A DNA stretch of 64,000 nt, taken from the NCBI GenBank assembly GCA_949317995.1, contig OX439042.1, forward strand, positions 20,625,174 to 20,689,173, read 5' to 3'. The translations under genes were made by a program, and so were the position numbers. Source of the stretch: Acholoe squamosa. Its lineage: Eukaryota > Annelida > Polychaeta > Phyllodocida > Polynoidae. Every line of letters starts with the position of its first letter. Within the stretch, counting starts at the first letter, position 1. Under the pieces are notes generated by a model, which was given only the letters and a program-made list of their open reading frames with translations, did not search any database and was not told the DNA's origin. Shown here piece by piece: positions 1 to 11,300 of the stretch.

Positions 1-348
1 CGGTAGCAAAGGGAAGGAGAATGCAATTTTGGAAGAGGAAAAGAAGTAGCCTACATTCCATTCTGTATTGTTACATTGTTTGAGCAGTTATAAATTGTTA
101 ATGTTATGTTCCTTGAGAAAAGGGATAATGTGCGCTTTGACACATTTATTCATTTAATCGTTCTGTGTTTCTCATCATTACCTCAATAGAATTGTTGCAA
201 TTGTATTATTGTAGATTGATTAAAACAAGTTTGACCATTCGCTACGTAAAGCATTGGTTTAAATTCAAAAGCAATGATCATACTATCAGTCGTCAGTGAT
301 TCTTTCAGGAACCTACTCGTAGGCACTTACCTACCCCCAGTGCATGTA
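1..348. other. Left-edge flank, no clear gene
   Basis: AT-rich sequence outside the large palindrome. Plus-strand frame 2 stays open from the window edge to a TAG at 47-49, with a charged lysine/glutamate-rich reading that could be the last codons of a gene lying to the left. It is too short to judge. Nothing else is recognised. Confidence 0.3.
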
Positions 349-1056
349 GTCCAAGAGCCCAGACACTTTTACTTTTGTTTTTGTGACCAAAAGGTTTGAA
401 GGTTGATTCCTATGTAGAATTTTCTGCTGATTTCAGAAATGCAAGTCTTACAAAAATCCATTGGGGCGTTCTCTGGAAAAATTAGGTCAAAGTTGGTAAC
501 CTCATGTTCTTTCAGGAACTGATTTCATTTCTTTTGTGAGTTGGAATCATGTGTATATTCATATAATAGAGGTCTCTATACCCATCTATTCTAGGGTCAG
601 GCATCTGTTTTTGCTACTCATATATTCAGTGCGCACATTTTCTCGAAATTTCCAAGATGGCCACCATAAAACCATTGAATTTGTACTATTTCAACCTAAG
701 ATATTATAAAAATCCTCTTACCTGTCTGTTTTCTTGGATCAAACTGTTGTCAAATCATCTATCAAAGCTTTAGAGATGTGTCAGGATTAAAGATAATCAA
801 TATCAGATGGTCTGGTGTAAAAATAAAGTTAGTCCACCAGTACTGTTTGTCAATATGTAGATGTTCTTAATTCCTTTGTCCGAATGCTTATGAATATCAA
901 CCATTGTGCACTTTTGTTTACTACCATATATATATATGCAAATGGCTTTGTACTTCATATAAACAGAGCTTTTCTACCTCTAGTTTAGGTCCTTATGGTA
1001 AGAGGTTTCATAACAGGTGTTTCATATGAGAGAAATGTTAATAGATGAATAAATTA

Positions 1057-1727
1057 CTAGTCTTCATCACTCTCTTCTCCCTCCGAATCATCTCTTCCGT
1101 TGCGGTTTTCTCCAAATGACATCTCCTCTTCATCGACATCATCAACCTCAAGTGAACCTTCTACCAGGATGTCCTGCACTGACCTGGGAATCTGAGTACA
1201 GTCATACCAGTGTATTTCATAGTGTCCATTGACCATCTTCCACCCATAGTCCACAGGGTCTAATCTCATGGGGTTCGGACTCCATGCCCATTTCCACATG
1301 GATGTTACTAGATGTGCTCTTTGTAACTGTTTTGCCAAAACAGCTTGGCTTGGTGGAAAATTACTGGGATTTGCCCCTTTCACTAGCTGTAGCAATTCAC
1401 CCTTATCTTTTGGCTTGTATTTTTTCCTCAAATACTGCAAACCTGGCTTTATTAACAGATTTTAACTTTGGCTTTCCATACAGAGCACACACCCAGGGTT
1501 GTATTTCTTTTGTGAGACTGTCAAGGTTCACATCATCCTCACCAAGCTTTGCTAAGGTTGCAGTGTAATCTTTGCTTTTGAGCATGAGAGAAAGTGGGCT
1601 GACCTTGCCCTTGTGATTAAATGCAGGTGTATAATCACTGCCTGTGATTGCATGTAACAATACCAGGACAATGATAAGCATCTCCACCATGGTTAGAGAT
1701 CTCGAATGTAGCATGGTGAATGCCATA
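1057..1727 (-). pseudogene. Broken C-terminal part of a repeat-associated gene, left arm
   Basis: On the minus strand this reads a HAITG.D..F..KGK motif, then a Trp-rich segment (SMWKWAWSPNP) and an acidic tail rich in Ser, Glu and Asp, ending at a TAG near 1057. As I recall, similar motifs occur in multi-copy invertebrate proteins sometimes annotated with CXC or tesmin-like domains and suspected to be transposon-derived; that assignment is inference. A one-base expansion of a T run near 1425 relative to the right arm shifts the frame, so the reading is split in two. No start is visible; the solo LTR interrupts the region upstream of the motif. Confidence 0.7.
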
Positions 1728-1731
1728 CTAG
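1728..1731. repeat. Target-site duplication, left (CTAG)
   Basis: CTAG precedes the TG start of the solo LTR and recurs at 2066-2069 right after its CA end. A 4-5 bp duplication is normal for Ty3/Gypsy integrases. Confidence 0.7.
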
Positions 1732-2065
1732 TGTAGAGGTTTAATACTAACTGGTGCCGTCTGGTGTGGTTGGTGAGACCTGTCACCTGGTGTTCCTGAG
1801 GTTCCGGGTAGGTGGCAGCACCTGGCGATGAACCGGGAGCATCCCTATAAAAAGGCTCTGCACTCACCTGCCACGTCAGAGGCCATGTAGGCCTCCGTAC
1901 ATAATACATGTAGATATCATGTTATCCTGATCATATACTCACAAGGGTAACCGGAAGGTGTAAAACATAATAAAACCGTTGGCATACACTCGGAATACTG
2001 TCTTTGTCTTTCCTTTCGAATTACAAGACTAGAACCCCTCTGGTTAGAAAGACTAAACCATTACA
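1732..2065 (+). mobile_element. Solo LTR of a Gypsy element
   Basis: It begins TGTAGAGG and ends TTACA. It shares blocks in the same order with the 5' LTR at 52866-53242: the TTCCGG.TAGGTGGCAGCACC block, a TATA box (TATAAAAAG at 1846), the ACGTCAGAGGCC block, an AATAAA signal at 1969, and the CCGTTGGCATACAC block followed by GGAATACTGTCTT. It is 334 bp against 377 bp and clearly diverged, so it belongs to a related subfamily. No internal retrotransposon sequence accompanies it, which suggests LTR-LTR recombination. It is flanked by CTAG duplications and sits in the palindrome loop. Confidence 0.9.
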
Positions 2066-2075
2066 CTAGGACTAC

Positions 2076-2671
2076 ATGCAATCACAGGCAGTGATTATAC
2101 ACCTGCATTTAATTACAAGGGCAAGGTCAGGCCACTTTCTCTCATGCTCAAAAGCAAAGATTACACTGCAACCTTAGCAAAGCTTGGTGAGGATGATGTG
2201 AACCTTGACAGTCTCACAAAAGAAATACAACCCTGAGTGTGTGCTCTGTATGGAAAGCCAAAGTTAAAATCTGTTAATAAAGCCAGGTTTGCAGTATTTG
2301 AGGAAAAATACAAGCCAAAAGATAAGGGTGAATTGCTACAGCTAGTGAAAGGGGCAAATCCCAGTAATTTTCCACCAAGCCAAGCTGTTTTGGCAAAACA
2401 GGTACAAAGAGCACATCTAGTAACATCCATGTGGAAATGGGCATGGAGTCCGAACCCCATGAGATTAGACCCTGTGGACTATGGGTGGAAGATGGTCAAT
2501 GGACACTATGAAATACACTGGTATGACTGTACTCAGATTCCCAGGTCAGTGCAGGACATCCTGGTAGAAGGTTCACTTGAGGTTGATGATGTCGATGAAG
2601 AGGAGATGTCATTTGGAGAAAACCGCTACAGAAGAGATGAATCGGAGGGAGAAGAGAGTGATGAAGACTAG
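2076..2671 (+). pseudogene. Broken C-terminal part of a repeat-associated gene, right arm
   Basis: This plus-strand copy has the same reading as the left arm, ending at a TAG at 2669-2671. The T-run frameshift of the left arm is absent, so the stretch from GKPKLKSVNKARF to the acidic end is continuous. However, a Trp codon of the left copy (in QPWVCALYG) is a TGA stop here near 2236, and the HAITG motif has lost its upstream context. The two arms therefore carry different inactivating changes. Function is unknown; a transposon-related origin is inferred from the motif and the repeat setting. Confidence 0.7.
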
Positions 2672-2787
2672 TAATTTTTTCATCTATTAACATTTCTCTC
2701 ATATGAAACACCTGTTATGAAACCTCTTGCCATAAGGACCTAAACTGGAGGTAGAAAAGCTCTGTTTATATGAAGTACAAAGCCATT

Positions 2788-2790
<3 letters not shown>

Positions 2791-2848
<58 letters not shown>
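2791..2848. repeat. (AT)n microsatellite in right palindrome arm
   Basis: About 29 AT units. The left arm has only a short AT run near 925-937 at the matching place, so the expansion occurred after the inverted duplication. Confidence 0.95.
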
Positions 2849-2853
<5 letters not shown>

Positions 2854-3415
2854 GTAGTAAACAAAAGTGCACAATGGTTGATATTCATAAGCATTCGGAC
2901 AAAGGAATTACGAACATCTACATATTGACAAACAGTACTGGTGGACTAACTTTATTTTTACACCAGACTATCTTCAATCCTGACACATCTCTAAAGCTTT
3001 GATAGATGATTTGACAACAGTTTGATCCAAGAAAACAGACAGGTAAGAGGATTTTTATAATATCTTAGGTTGAAATAGTACAAATTCAATGGTTTTATGG
3101 CGGCCATCTTGGAAATTTCGAGAAAATGTGCGCACTGAATATATGAGTAGCAAAAACAGATGCCTGACCCTAGAATAGATGGGTATAGAGACCTCTATTA
3201 TATGAATATACACATGATTCCAACTCACAAAAGAAATGAAATCAGTTCCTGAAAGAACATGAGGTTACCGACTTTGACCTAATTTTGCTGGAGAACGCCC
3301 CAACGGATTTTTGTAAGACTTGCATTTCTGAAATCAGCAGAAAATTCTACATAGGAATCGACCTTCAAACCTTTTGGTCACAAAAACAAAAGTAAAAGTG
3401 TCTGGGCTCTTGGAC

Positions 3416-3870
3416 TAATGGTTCTGCTGCAGTGGAGGTGTGAAACTGTGATAAAGCTGAAACTGGGGAGTGCTAAACTCTCTTTTCTTTGACAGCTCAT
3501 TGTGTAGCTATTTATTGGAGGATCTTAACAAACATAGGCTCATTTTAAAGGGATTGATTAGGGGACTAATGTAAATCTATTTGTGAAATAATTGATGCAG
3601 ACAAACATCCCATTCTCCCCAAGTGAAGTTAATCCATAACTTTGAAAGCATTTTTGTGTATAAAGGCCAAATCTCACATAAAAGAGAATAGTTCCCACAC
3701 TTTCTACAGGAAAAAATGGTTTAGAAAATGTCTAGGGGTTTTCTTTTCATAGGGCAACAGGATGTTTGCTAGACTCCACAAAAATTTTAGCATGCCATTC
3801 GCTATCACCCTTCAAACAACTTCTCCATGTTAGGTCCTTGTCTGTTTGCCAGAATTCAATCCTATGTATA
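3416..3870. other. No recognised feature
   Basis: AT-rich sequence between the palindrome and a MITE. I see no convincing exon and no named repeat. Confidence 0.4.
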
Positions 3871-3871
3871 T

Positions 3872-4348
3872 TATTTATATAGCAATGGATAGAGCTGATA
3901 AAAAGAAGTGGATCTCCTTTTTCAATGAAGTCTTTATGTCAATTTAAAGGGAAATTTTGACCAATTAAAGATCTCATATCAACTCCATAATTTTGCACCA
4001 ATTCTGTCAGATGTCTAAATCGCAGATGATATTAAGCCAAGATAAAATCCCTTTAAATTGTTAAGATTTGATATGGTACATTGATTTTCAACCTTTAATG
4101 GTGAACTCTTCCATACTTGAAAAGAAAATAGTCCAAAATAATGATTTCAGAGATGTAGCCACTCCTGTATCCGATATGCTTGATCACAAACCTGGACCCT
4201 ATTTAAACTCTTAACACTGGCAGAATTTTGGGTTTGATTTTGGGTCTTTGATCAGTCATCACTTCCCTTATACTTGGCATAAAGACTTCATTTAAAGAGC
4301 AAATCCACTTCTTTGGATGATATCTATCCATTGCTTAATAGATAAAAT
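3872..4348. mobile_element. MITE-like element with ~75 bp inverted ends
   Basis: The left end (AGCAATGGATAGA..., then AAGAAGTGGAT, AATGAAGTCTTTATG) returns as its reverse complement at about 4270-4348. The ends match over roughly 75 bp with a few indels. The interior is non-coding. The boundaries are approximate and I could not define a target duplication. Confidence 0.65.
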
Positions 4349-4532
4349 GCATGGGACAAAGTCTTAAAAACTTGGTAAGTGCCTAGGCTACTGTCCCTAT
4401 TCCATAAATTATTCCCAGCATGTGTATCCATAGAAAATGACTTATATTGTACAGATATATACATGAGCTCTTGTGACATACTTCTGTTGTCTTGTTTTAG
4501 CTATTTTGATAATTGTACTGTATACATTTTAG

Positions 4533-5328
4533 ATCCAGAAGATGAGCGACCAGTAACTAATCAGACCGACCGGACCAGCCTCAACCAGAATAATAATGCT
4601 AATGAAAGCCGGCCAACAACCAACCAGACAAACCGGTCTGGCCAGCCTCCCACTGTACAAGAAAAGACTCCTCGTATATTAAACCCACCAGTAGGTCTTA
4701 TATATTCCTAGTTTTATAGAGATATAGTCACTGGGTAGAAATGGGATATCTGTATCTTAGTTGAAATTAATTGCAAAAATTTGGTTAGAATCATCGATTG
4801 CACTATTTTGGTTTATGTTGTTGGCTCGACAATTTGTTTTTTCAGACAATGAATTTGGATTCTTTCACTAGTGAAAGAATCCTTACCACGCCATCCATAC
4901 AGTCTTGATTGCTTTTTGACCAAAAGTATCTAGAGTAGATCTCTTTAAACCCTCATTACATAAGTCCTGAACGGCTTCAGGTACCTCTGTTTACCCATGT
5001 AGGCCTAGAACTTAACCCTTTAGTGGTAGAACTAGCTATTAACAATGACTAATAGCCTAAAGCATAAAGCCTTAAATATGCATGTATTACACAATATGAT
5101 TCTGCTAATCGTTGTATAGTGCAGTCTTTTTTATATCTCAAAATAATAAGCACTAGATATTTATTTTCTATTTGCCTAATGGTCATCATGGGCATGATGC
5201 ATTTATGCATCAGCAGCTCTCAAAGGGTTGATGTTGATTTCATGAAGCTGAGAAAGCTTATAGGCGTGCTGGTAGAACTGTTGCCCAGCTCTTGTGCTAT
5301 TATTAGCTCTGTTACCTGTCCATTTGGT

Positions 5329-5384
<56 letters not shown>

Positions 5385-8300
5385 ATCCATTCCTTCCTCA
5401 ATAGATGCATCAATACATTCTGCCCATTTCTCGTCATGATGCACCAATGAAGTGCTGGTGAGCAGTCTCACCAGCACTTCTTTGAAGCATCACGACGAAC
5501 ATTTTGTAGTTAATCTATCAACCCATAAGGTTGGCATGATTGGCATGATGCCAGGGCTACATCCATGCATGATGACGACCAAAAGTGGTACAGTATTGTA
5601 TTTGGCCATGAAATAAATTATTTGTCTTTAAAAGATCGGTAAATAGGCCTACCGTATCGCTAAGTTGGCATTTAAGACAGGGGTAACTATACTATATAAA
5701 ACAGGACCGTGATTGCTGCTATGAACCCCTGAACATCATCATACAGGCATATGGTACTGCTAAGGTGGTTTTTATTCTTTGTCAAAATTGAAAATAAAGA
5801 CCGCTGTGACGTTACCCAGCCCGAGCTACCCTTAAGTTATAGGTCACACTATGGGAAACTCCTATTATTAAGGGAGATATGATGGTTTTTGTAAAACTGC
5901 CAGTTCTTTGAACTTCTGCCAATGCCTAGGATGGCCTGTGCCCCCCCCCCCCCCGTAGCAAAAACACCCTATATTTCGATCCATTCCTTCCTCAAACCTG
6001 CCCTTTTTCGCCGTTGACACTTAAAACAGATAGGTTTTGGCTGGAGGTAAGCGCTACCACACCCTGGATAGTGCACAGGTGGACCGGCCATGGCGAAAAA
6101 AGCCCCTACCATAATCATGTATAAGGCGCGTCTTATACAGGGTGTTTTAGTTCTCATTGGATCCACAAGGGGGACACCAAGACCTTTCTTTTGATATCTT
6201 ACATGCCCCCTCGGTCATAATAGGACATAAGGGGGCCCAGGAGGGTCCGGGGTGGCCCAAGCTACACATAGGTTTTTGAATTTTGAAAATTCATTCAGTA
6301 GAATCAAAGTACCGGTAATGAATTTTTCATTATTTTTTGAGAATTTTCCAAAACTCTAGGTGCACCTTATATGCGGGCTTCGCCTTATACGCGGGAGATT
6401 AGGGTAGTTAAAAGAATTATTTGCTTATTCTTTTTCTAAACCGTTTTTTTAGGGGGGCATGTACTTTAGGGGGACGAAACATCCCAGATTCATACCAAAC
6501 ACTCAATATCCACGCATATTATTTGCATAATTGGCATAATTATGCAGTATCTTGGTACTTTTCAATATGTATAGATATGTTCCATTGCTCCCTTATAGCG
6601 GGCTTCCCTAGCCCACTTAAAAGGGTCTATATCTCCTCTTTCCTATCCCCTCAGGATGTGTGTGGTGCACATATGCGCGGGCACTGACACATTCCTCCGT
6701 TAAATTATCAACCTGTGAAGCCCGGGATAGCCACTTAGTGCCGCTAAAGTGCTGTAAAACACAAATCAATCAATCAATCAATGCTCCCTTATAGAATTCA
6801 TATGCTTGCAAGTATAAACTACTGACACCTACCGTAATCTCCCGCGTATAAGACGCGTTTTATACGCGAGGTTTTAGTTCTTCCTGGATCCGCAAGGGGG
6901 ACACCAAGAGCTTTATTTTGATATATTACACTCCCCCTAAGTCATATTATGACATAGATGACTCCAGTGGTGTCTGGGAGGCCAGAGCTACATATAGCTT
7001 TTTAAATTTTGAAAATCCATTCAGTAGAAGAAAAGTTATGAATATTTCATTCTTTTGGGCATAATCCAAAACTCTAGGTGCGTCTTATACGCGCACTGCG
7101 TCTTATATGCGGGAGATTACGGTAGTGACTAGTGGAATCTGGACAATATAAATGGAATACCGCTCCCCTACCTTCCTATAGCATGAATCAAGTTGTGTAA
7201 TGGAGGCAGCCATTGCTTGATCAGGTGCTTAGACTTTTTAGATCCAAATGCTAGTTACCAGTGCATTATCACAGTTGATTTACACATCAATACCTGCAGC
7301 CACCCGGGGGACAAGCCCTGTTTGCCTTCCCATTTCTCCATTCTCTGGTGTTTGATTGAAAATGTTGACGTCATTCTGTGTTTTAATTTGTGTTTTAATC
7401 TGTGTTTTTATGGTACATATGTATTGAGTTTAGGGCTATAGCAGGTTAGTGTTAGTGCTATGGTATGATAGTAATAACTCACTATATATCAGCAGTTATC
7501 AATATATGTCAGTATTTACTCACAGTCTGTCAGCAATTAGTCTATATATAACAGAGAAATAGCTATTGATTCAATTGTGCATCCTGCCTTGACTGGTATT
7601 TGTCAAAATATGTCAGTATCTATGGACTATTTGTCAGCAATTAGTTAATATATGTTAGTAATTATTCACTATTTGTCAGCAATTAGTCAATACATGTTAG
7701 TTATTACTCATATTTTGTCAGCAATTAATCAATATATGTTAGTAATTGCTCACTATTTGTCAGCAATTAGTCAATATATGTTAGTTATTACTCACTATTT
7801 GTCAGCAATTAGTCAATATATGTTTATGTGATTGACTAGACGTCAATCACATACTTATATATACATAGACTGCTGCACAAAATCACATTGAAACAAAGAC
7901 AGATTCTGACAGACATAGGAACAAAGAGGGAAATTTGGCCCATACTCTGTCTCTGTACACATTGGTATTGGTGTATACGTTTTTGATATATAATACAGTT
8001 GAAGGTAGCCCACAGGCCATTTATAGGGTTTTAATATGGTTTTCTCAAGTTACACAAAGTTCTGTGCCTCCATGATGTGCCCTAACTTTGGAAACAGACA
8101 TCAAAGGGGTCCAGCCCACACTGTACCCCCCCCCTCCACCTCTGATGGAAGACTCTATTATAATAGAAAGATGTCATATGCCATTCAGGTTTAAGGATAC
8201 TCTCTCCATTTTAGCATTTTCTGAATATTCAATTGCATATAATTTTGTTAATTTGTATCAGAGATTCATATATTATATCTCATTTTGACCATACATTTTG

Positions 8301-11300
8301 TTTCTGTCCATTTCCTGGCTCTAGAAGGTCAGTTGCTAGCCATTTGCTAATTAGGCCACACCAAATTAAAAAATTGGTCTATGGATTTTCTGTTTTAGGA
8401 AAAGAGGTGGGAGGGCGAAATTTTTATTTTATTTTTCTAGGAAAATTTATTTATCTATGGATATTGCATAGCCAACATGTGGAGAGGGCGATTTTTTTTT
8501 TGATTTTTTTTTTGGCGGGGGTCCCTCTTTTTTTTTCCTGAGTGCAGAATAGGCCTATATAATGAAACTGATGGCATCTTTACCTATCCACTAAGTGGTC
8601 TACCATTTCTGTACCTTTATTGACAGATCCTGTAAGCTCCTTAAAAAAAAGAAATTGTAATTTTCCAGAAAATGATGCAGGTGGAATCCATAGACCAATA
8701 AATTTTCTCAAAAAATTAAAATTTGTTTTTTTTTTAAATAAGGTGCGGGAAATCCATAGACCAATATTTTAATTTGGTGTGGCCTTAGGGGCGGAATGCT
8801 AATGGAACAAAAACGTTACTTTTCTTTGAACAGCCATATAGGATGGAATATCATTAAAATCAATAATTCAATGATTTGAATGTAATCTAGGGATGATTTA
8901 CTAGCGAACCGTTTCTCATTTAGTGGATATTCCAATTATTTATATCTCTAGACATTGCCAACTGAAGAAAATGTCTGTTTTTTTCATGATTTTGTGAATT
9001 TTCTCAATTTTTACCTATTTTCCTACTTTAACAAGCTCTGTAGACCTTAATAATTATGTGATTGACTAGATGTCAATCACATACTTATATATATACATTT
9101 TTTGTACATAGATCGCACCACAAAATCACATTGAAACAAAGAGGGATTCTGACAGACATAGGAACAAAGAGGGAAATTCGGCCCATACTCTGTCTCTGTA
9201 CACATTGGAATTGTTGTATATGTTTTGGTATGTAATAGCCATATGATATAGTTGAAGATAGCCCATATGCCATGTAGATGGTACAGCTAGCATCTACACA
9301 CCAGAGACACAGAATAGCCTCCGTTCTGGGGTGGTCACAGGTCAGCAGCAAAGAACAATAGGGGATTAAGGAATTTCATCAAGCCTGCATGCACCAGTGG
9401 TCATTAACCCCCTCAGTGCCACATAGCAGCAGTAAAATTATTAACCCTACAGGGGCATTGAACATAGAACATAGGACTCAATCACACATAGGCCTAAGGC
9501 CTGGACTTAACCATTTTAGTAATTACTCACTGGTTAAGGACTGAAAGTGTCAAATCATATGACACAATCATCAAATGTTAGTAAATAATTAACTACAGCA
9601 CTGCTGTATCTGTCTCAACCTATCAATAATCCTAAGTATAAGAAAACGATTTTTTTTTTCAATATTCAATATATTCAATCACAAATCCTTAAATAGTACT
9701 ACATGTATATGATTGACATTCTTAATATCCTTAAACATGCTCCTCCTCGTATCAGACAATGCACCGAGCCACTACGGAAAAAAGTTTAATGCACGACAAA
9801 TGTATAGCTAAAGAAATATCAATATTCCACTACCCCTTTAACATAAATGTCATACCTTATAGCTGAGAGGCATGGGACCAGCTTCATCCAATGCCATAGG
9901 ACAGAACATCCAGGCAGAGCTGTACAGGCACCACAAGTGCTCTGTGTTATTGGTGGGTTTTGTGGATAACGTGGGTGATATGGTGACTGTGGACCTCAAG
10001 GGCTACATCTATATCTGGCATTACAGCGAGTAAGTAGATTCTTTGTGGGGCGTTTGTTATCTGTGAAATATGTAACTCTTCACTAGCTTATGTATAAACC
10101 CTTGATGTGAAGGGCATTGAAATATTCCTTGTTTTCCTGAATTCACATGCGATATAAACATATTTGGTATTTCTTCTAATGTTCATAATATGAATTTAAC
10201 ATATTGTTTCATTGATTATTTCAGGGCGTCCATGACAAGCTATGGATGGTTCCATCCACAACAGAAATTCAGAATGAGTGGATCCAAAGTCATGTACCGA
10301 GCTACACAGAACGCACAACCCAACGTGAGTTTATTATATTATAAGGAAATTATAAACTTTTTAATGTACACCTAGGATCTTTGAATGGCTAGTCTATTTA
10401 CAGGAATAACGGTATTGTTAATAGTGCCTCAACCTAAAATGGTGTCCCTTACGAGAATAGCAATGTTATTTCAGATAATCTTCAGCACTCAACGCAGTGA
10501 TATCACACGGAAACAACTTGGGAAGGAAAGAGAAAGAGGTAAATGCAATTCTACACAAAAAGCTTTTGTGTGATTGTCCTACTGTCAACTTTGAGCACCA
10601 TAAATAACGTGATCTAACTGATGCATGCTATTTAAGTTTGAATATTCGGGTGAGGGTATCATTCTGCAATCCTCTTTACCGCCTTAAAGGAGGCATAGGG
10701 GTCCTATGTGCTGTGCCTTTTTGTTTGTATGTTGAAGCATCATGTCAACCCAACAAGATTTCTGTTACTGATTTCTTTTTGTATTGTCTTTGTTTTACAG
10801 TTGAGGGACTCATTGAGGAGTTGGAACTTAAGGATCCGTGGCATGAGGAAACAATACAGGAACATAACCTGCTTGTGAGTAGAAGTGAGCTTTTATAGTC
10901 CATGCTGTAGAAATATAACAAGAAACGCGGTTGTGACCGCGTAAAAAAACGCCTCCCGCCGTTAATGTCGGTATTCAGTAATTTTGTATTGTGAGACCTC
11001 ATCACATGGGGCAAATGCAATCATCATAGCGCACTCCCGTACCGCTTCGCGGTACCGCCGCTACGCGGCGTGGGAGGCGCTAAAAAGAAAACATTTTGTA
11101 ACTTTTATTGCAATTCTGAAGTATAAAGATCTCAATAGGATGCCACTTTAGCTTTTAGAATCAACTGAATGGTAATGTAAAATCTATGTCATTCTACTAC
11201 TGTTCTTTCAATGAATAGTATAAGCATAGGTCTTGTGGCCTACAGAAACTTCAAATAATAAGTATGGCAATTGCCGATATATATTAAACAGGTATGTCAA

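Larger units (their letters stand above)
349..3415. repeat. Large inverted repeat (palindromic element)
   Basis: The stretch 349-1655 reappears as its reverse complement at 2074-3415. The outer ends are GTCCAAGAGCCC and GGGCTCTTGGAC, and a TA dinucleotide lies just outside both ends. The arms differ by scattered substitutions and by a long AT microsatellite present only in the right arm. The loop holds a short single-copy piece (1656-1727) and a solo LTR. Each arm carries a copy of the same coding fragment reading outward. This could be an inverted duplication or a foldback-type transposon; I do not recognise the family. Confidence 0.9.
4691..9862 (+). other. Long repeat-filled intron of the propeller-like gene
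   Basis: Lies between exons 4533-4690 and 9863-10029. It holds a microsatellite, a hairpin, two copies of one TA-flanked MITE, a SINE-like piece, a 42-bp minisatellite and a composite repeat with a nested MITE, each listed separately. No further exon is recognised. Confidence 0.6.

Noticed and set aside
4347-4376. Short first exon for the propeller-like gene ending at GTAAGT near 4375
   Set aside because: The short ATG reading ends in phase 0, while the exon at 4533 needs one base from the previous exon, so the two cannot join in frame.
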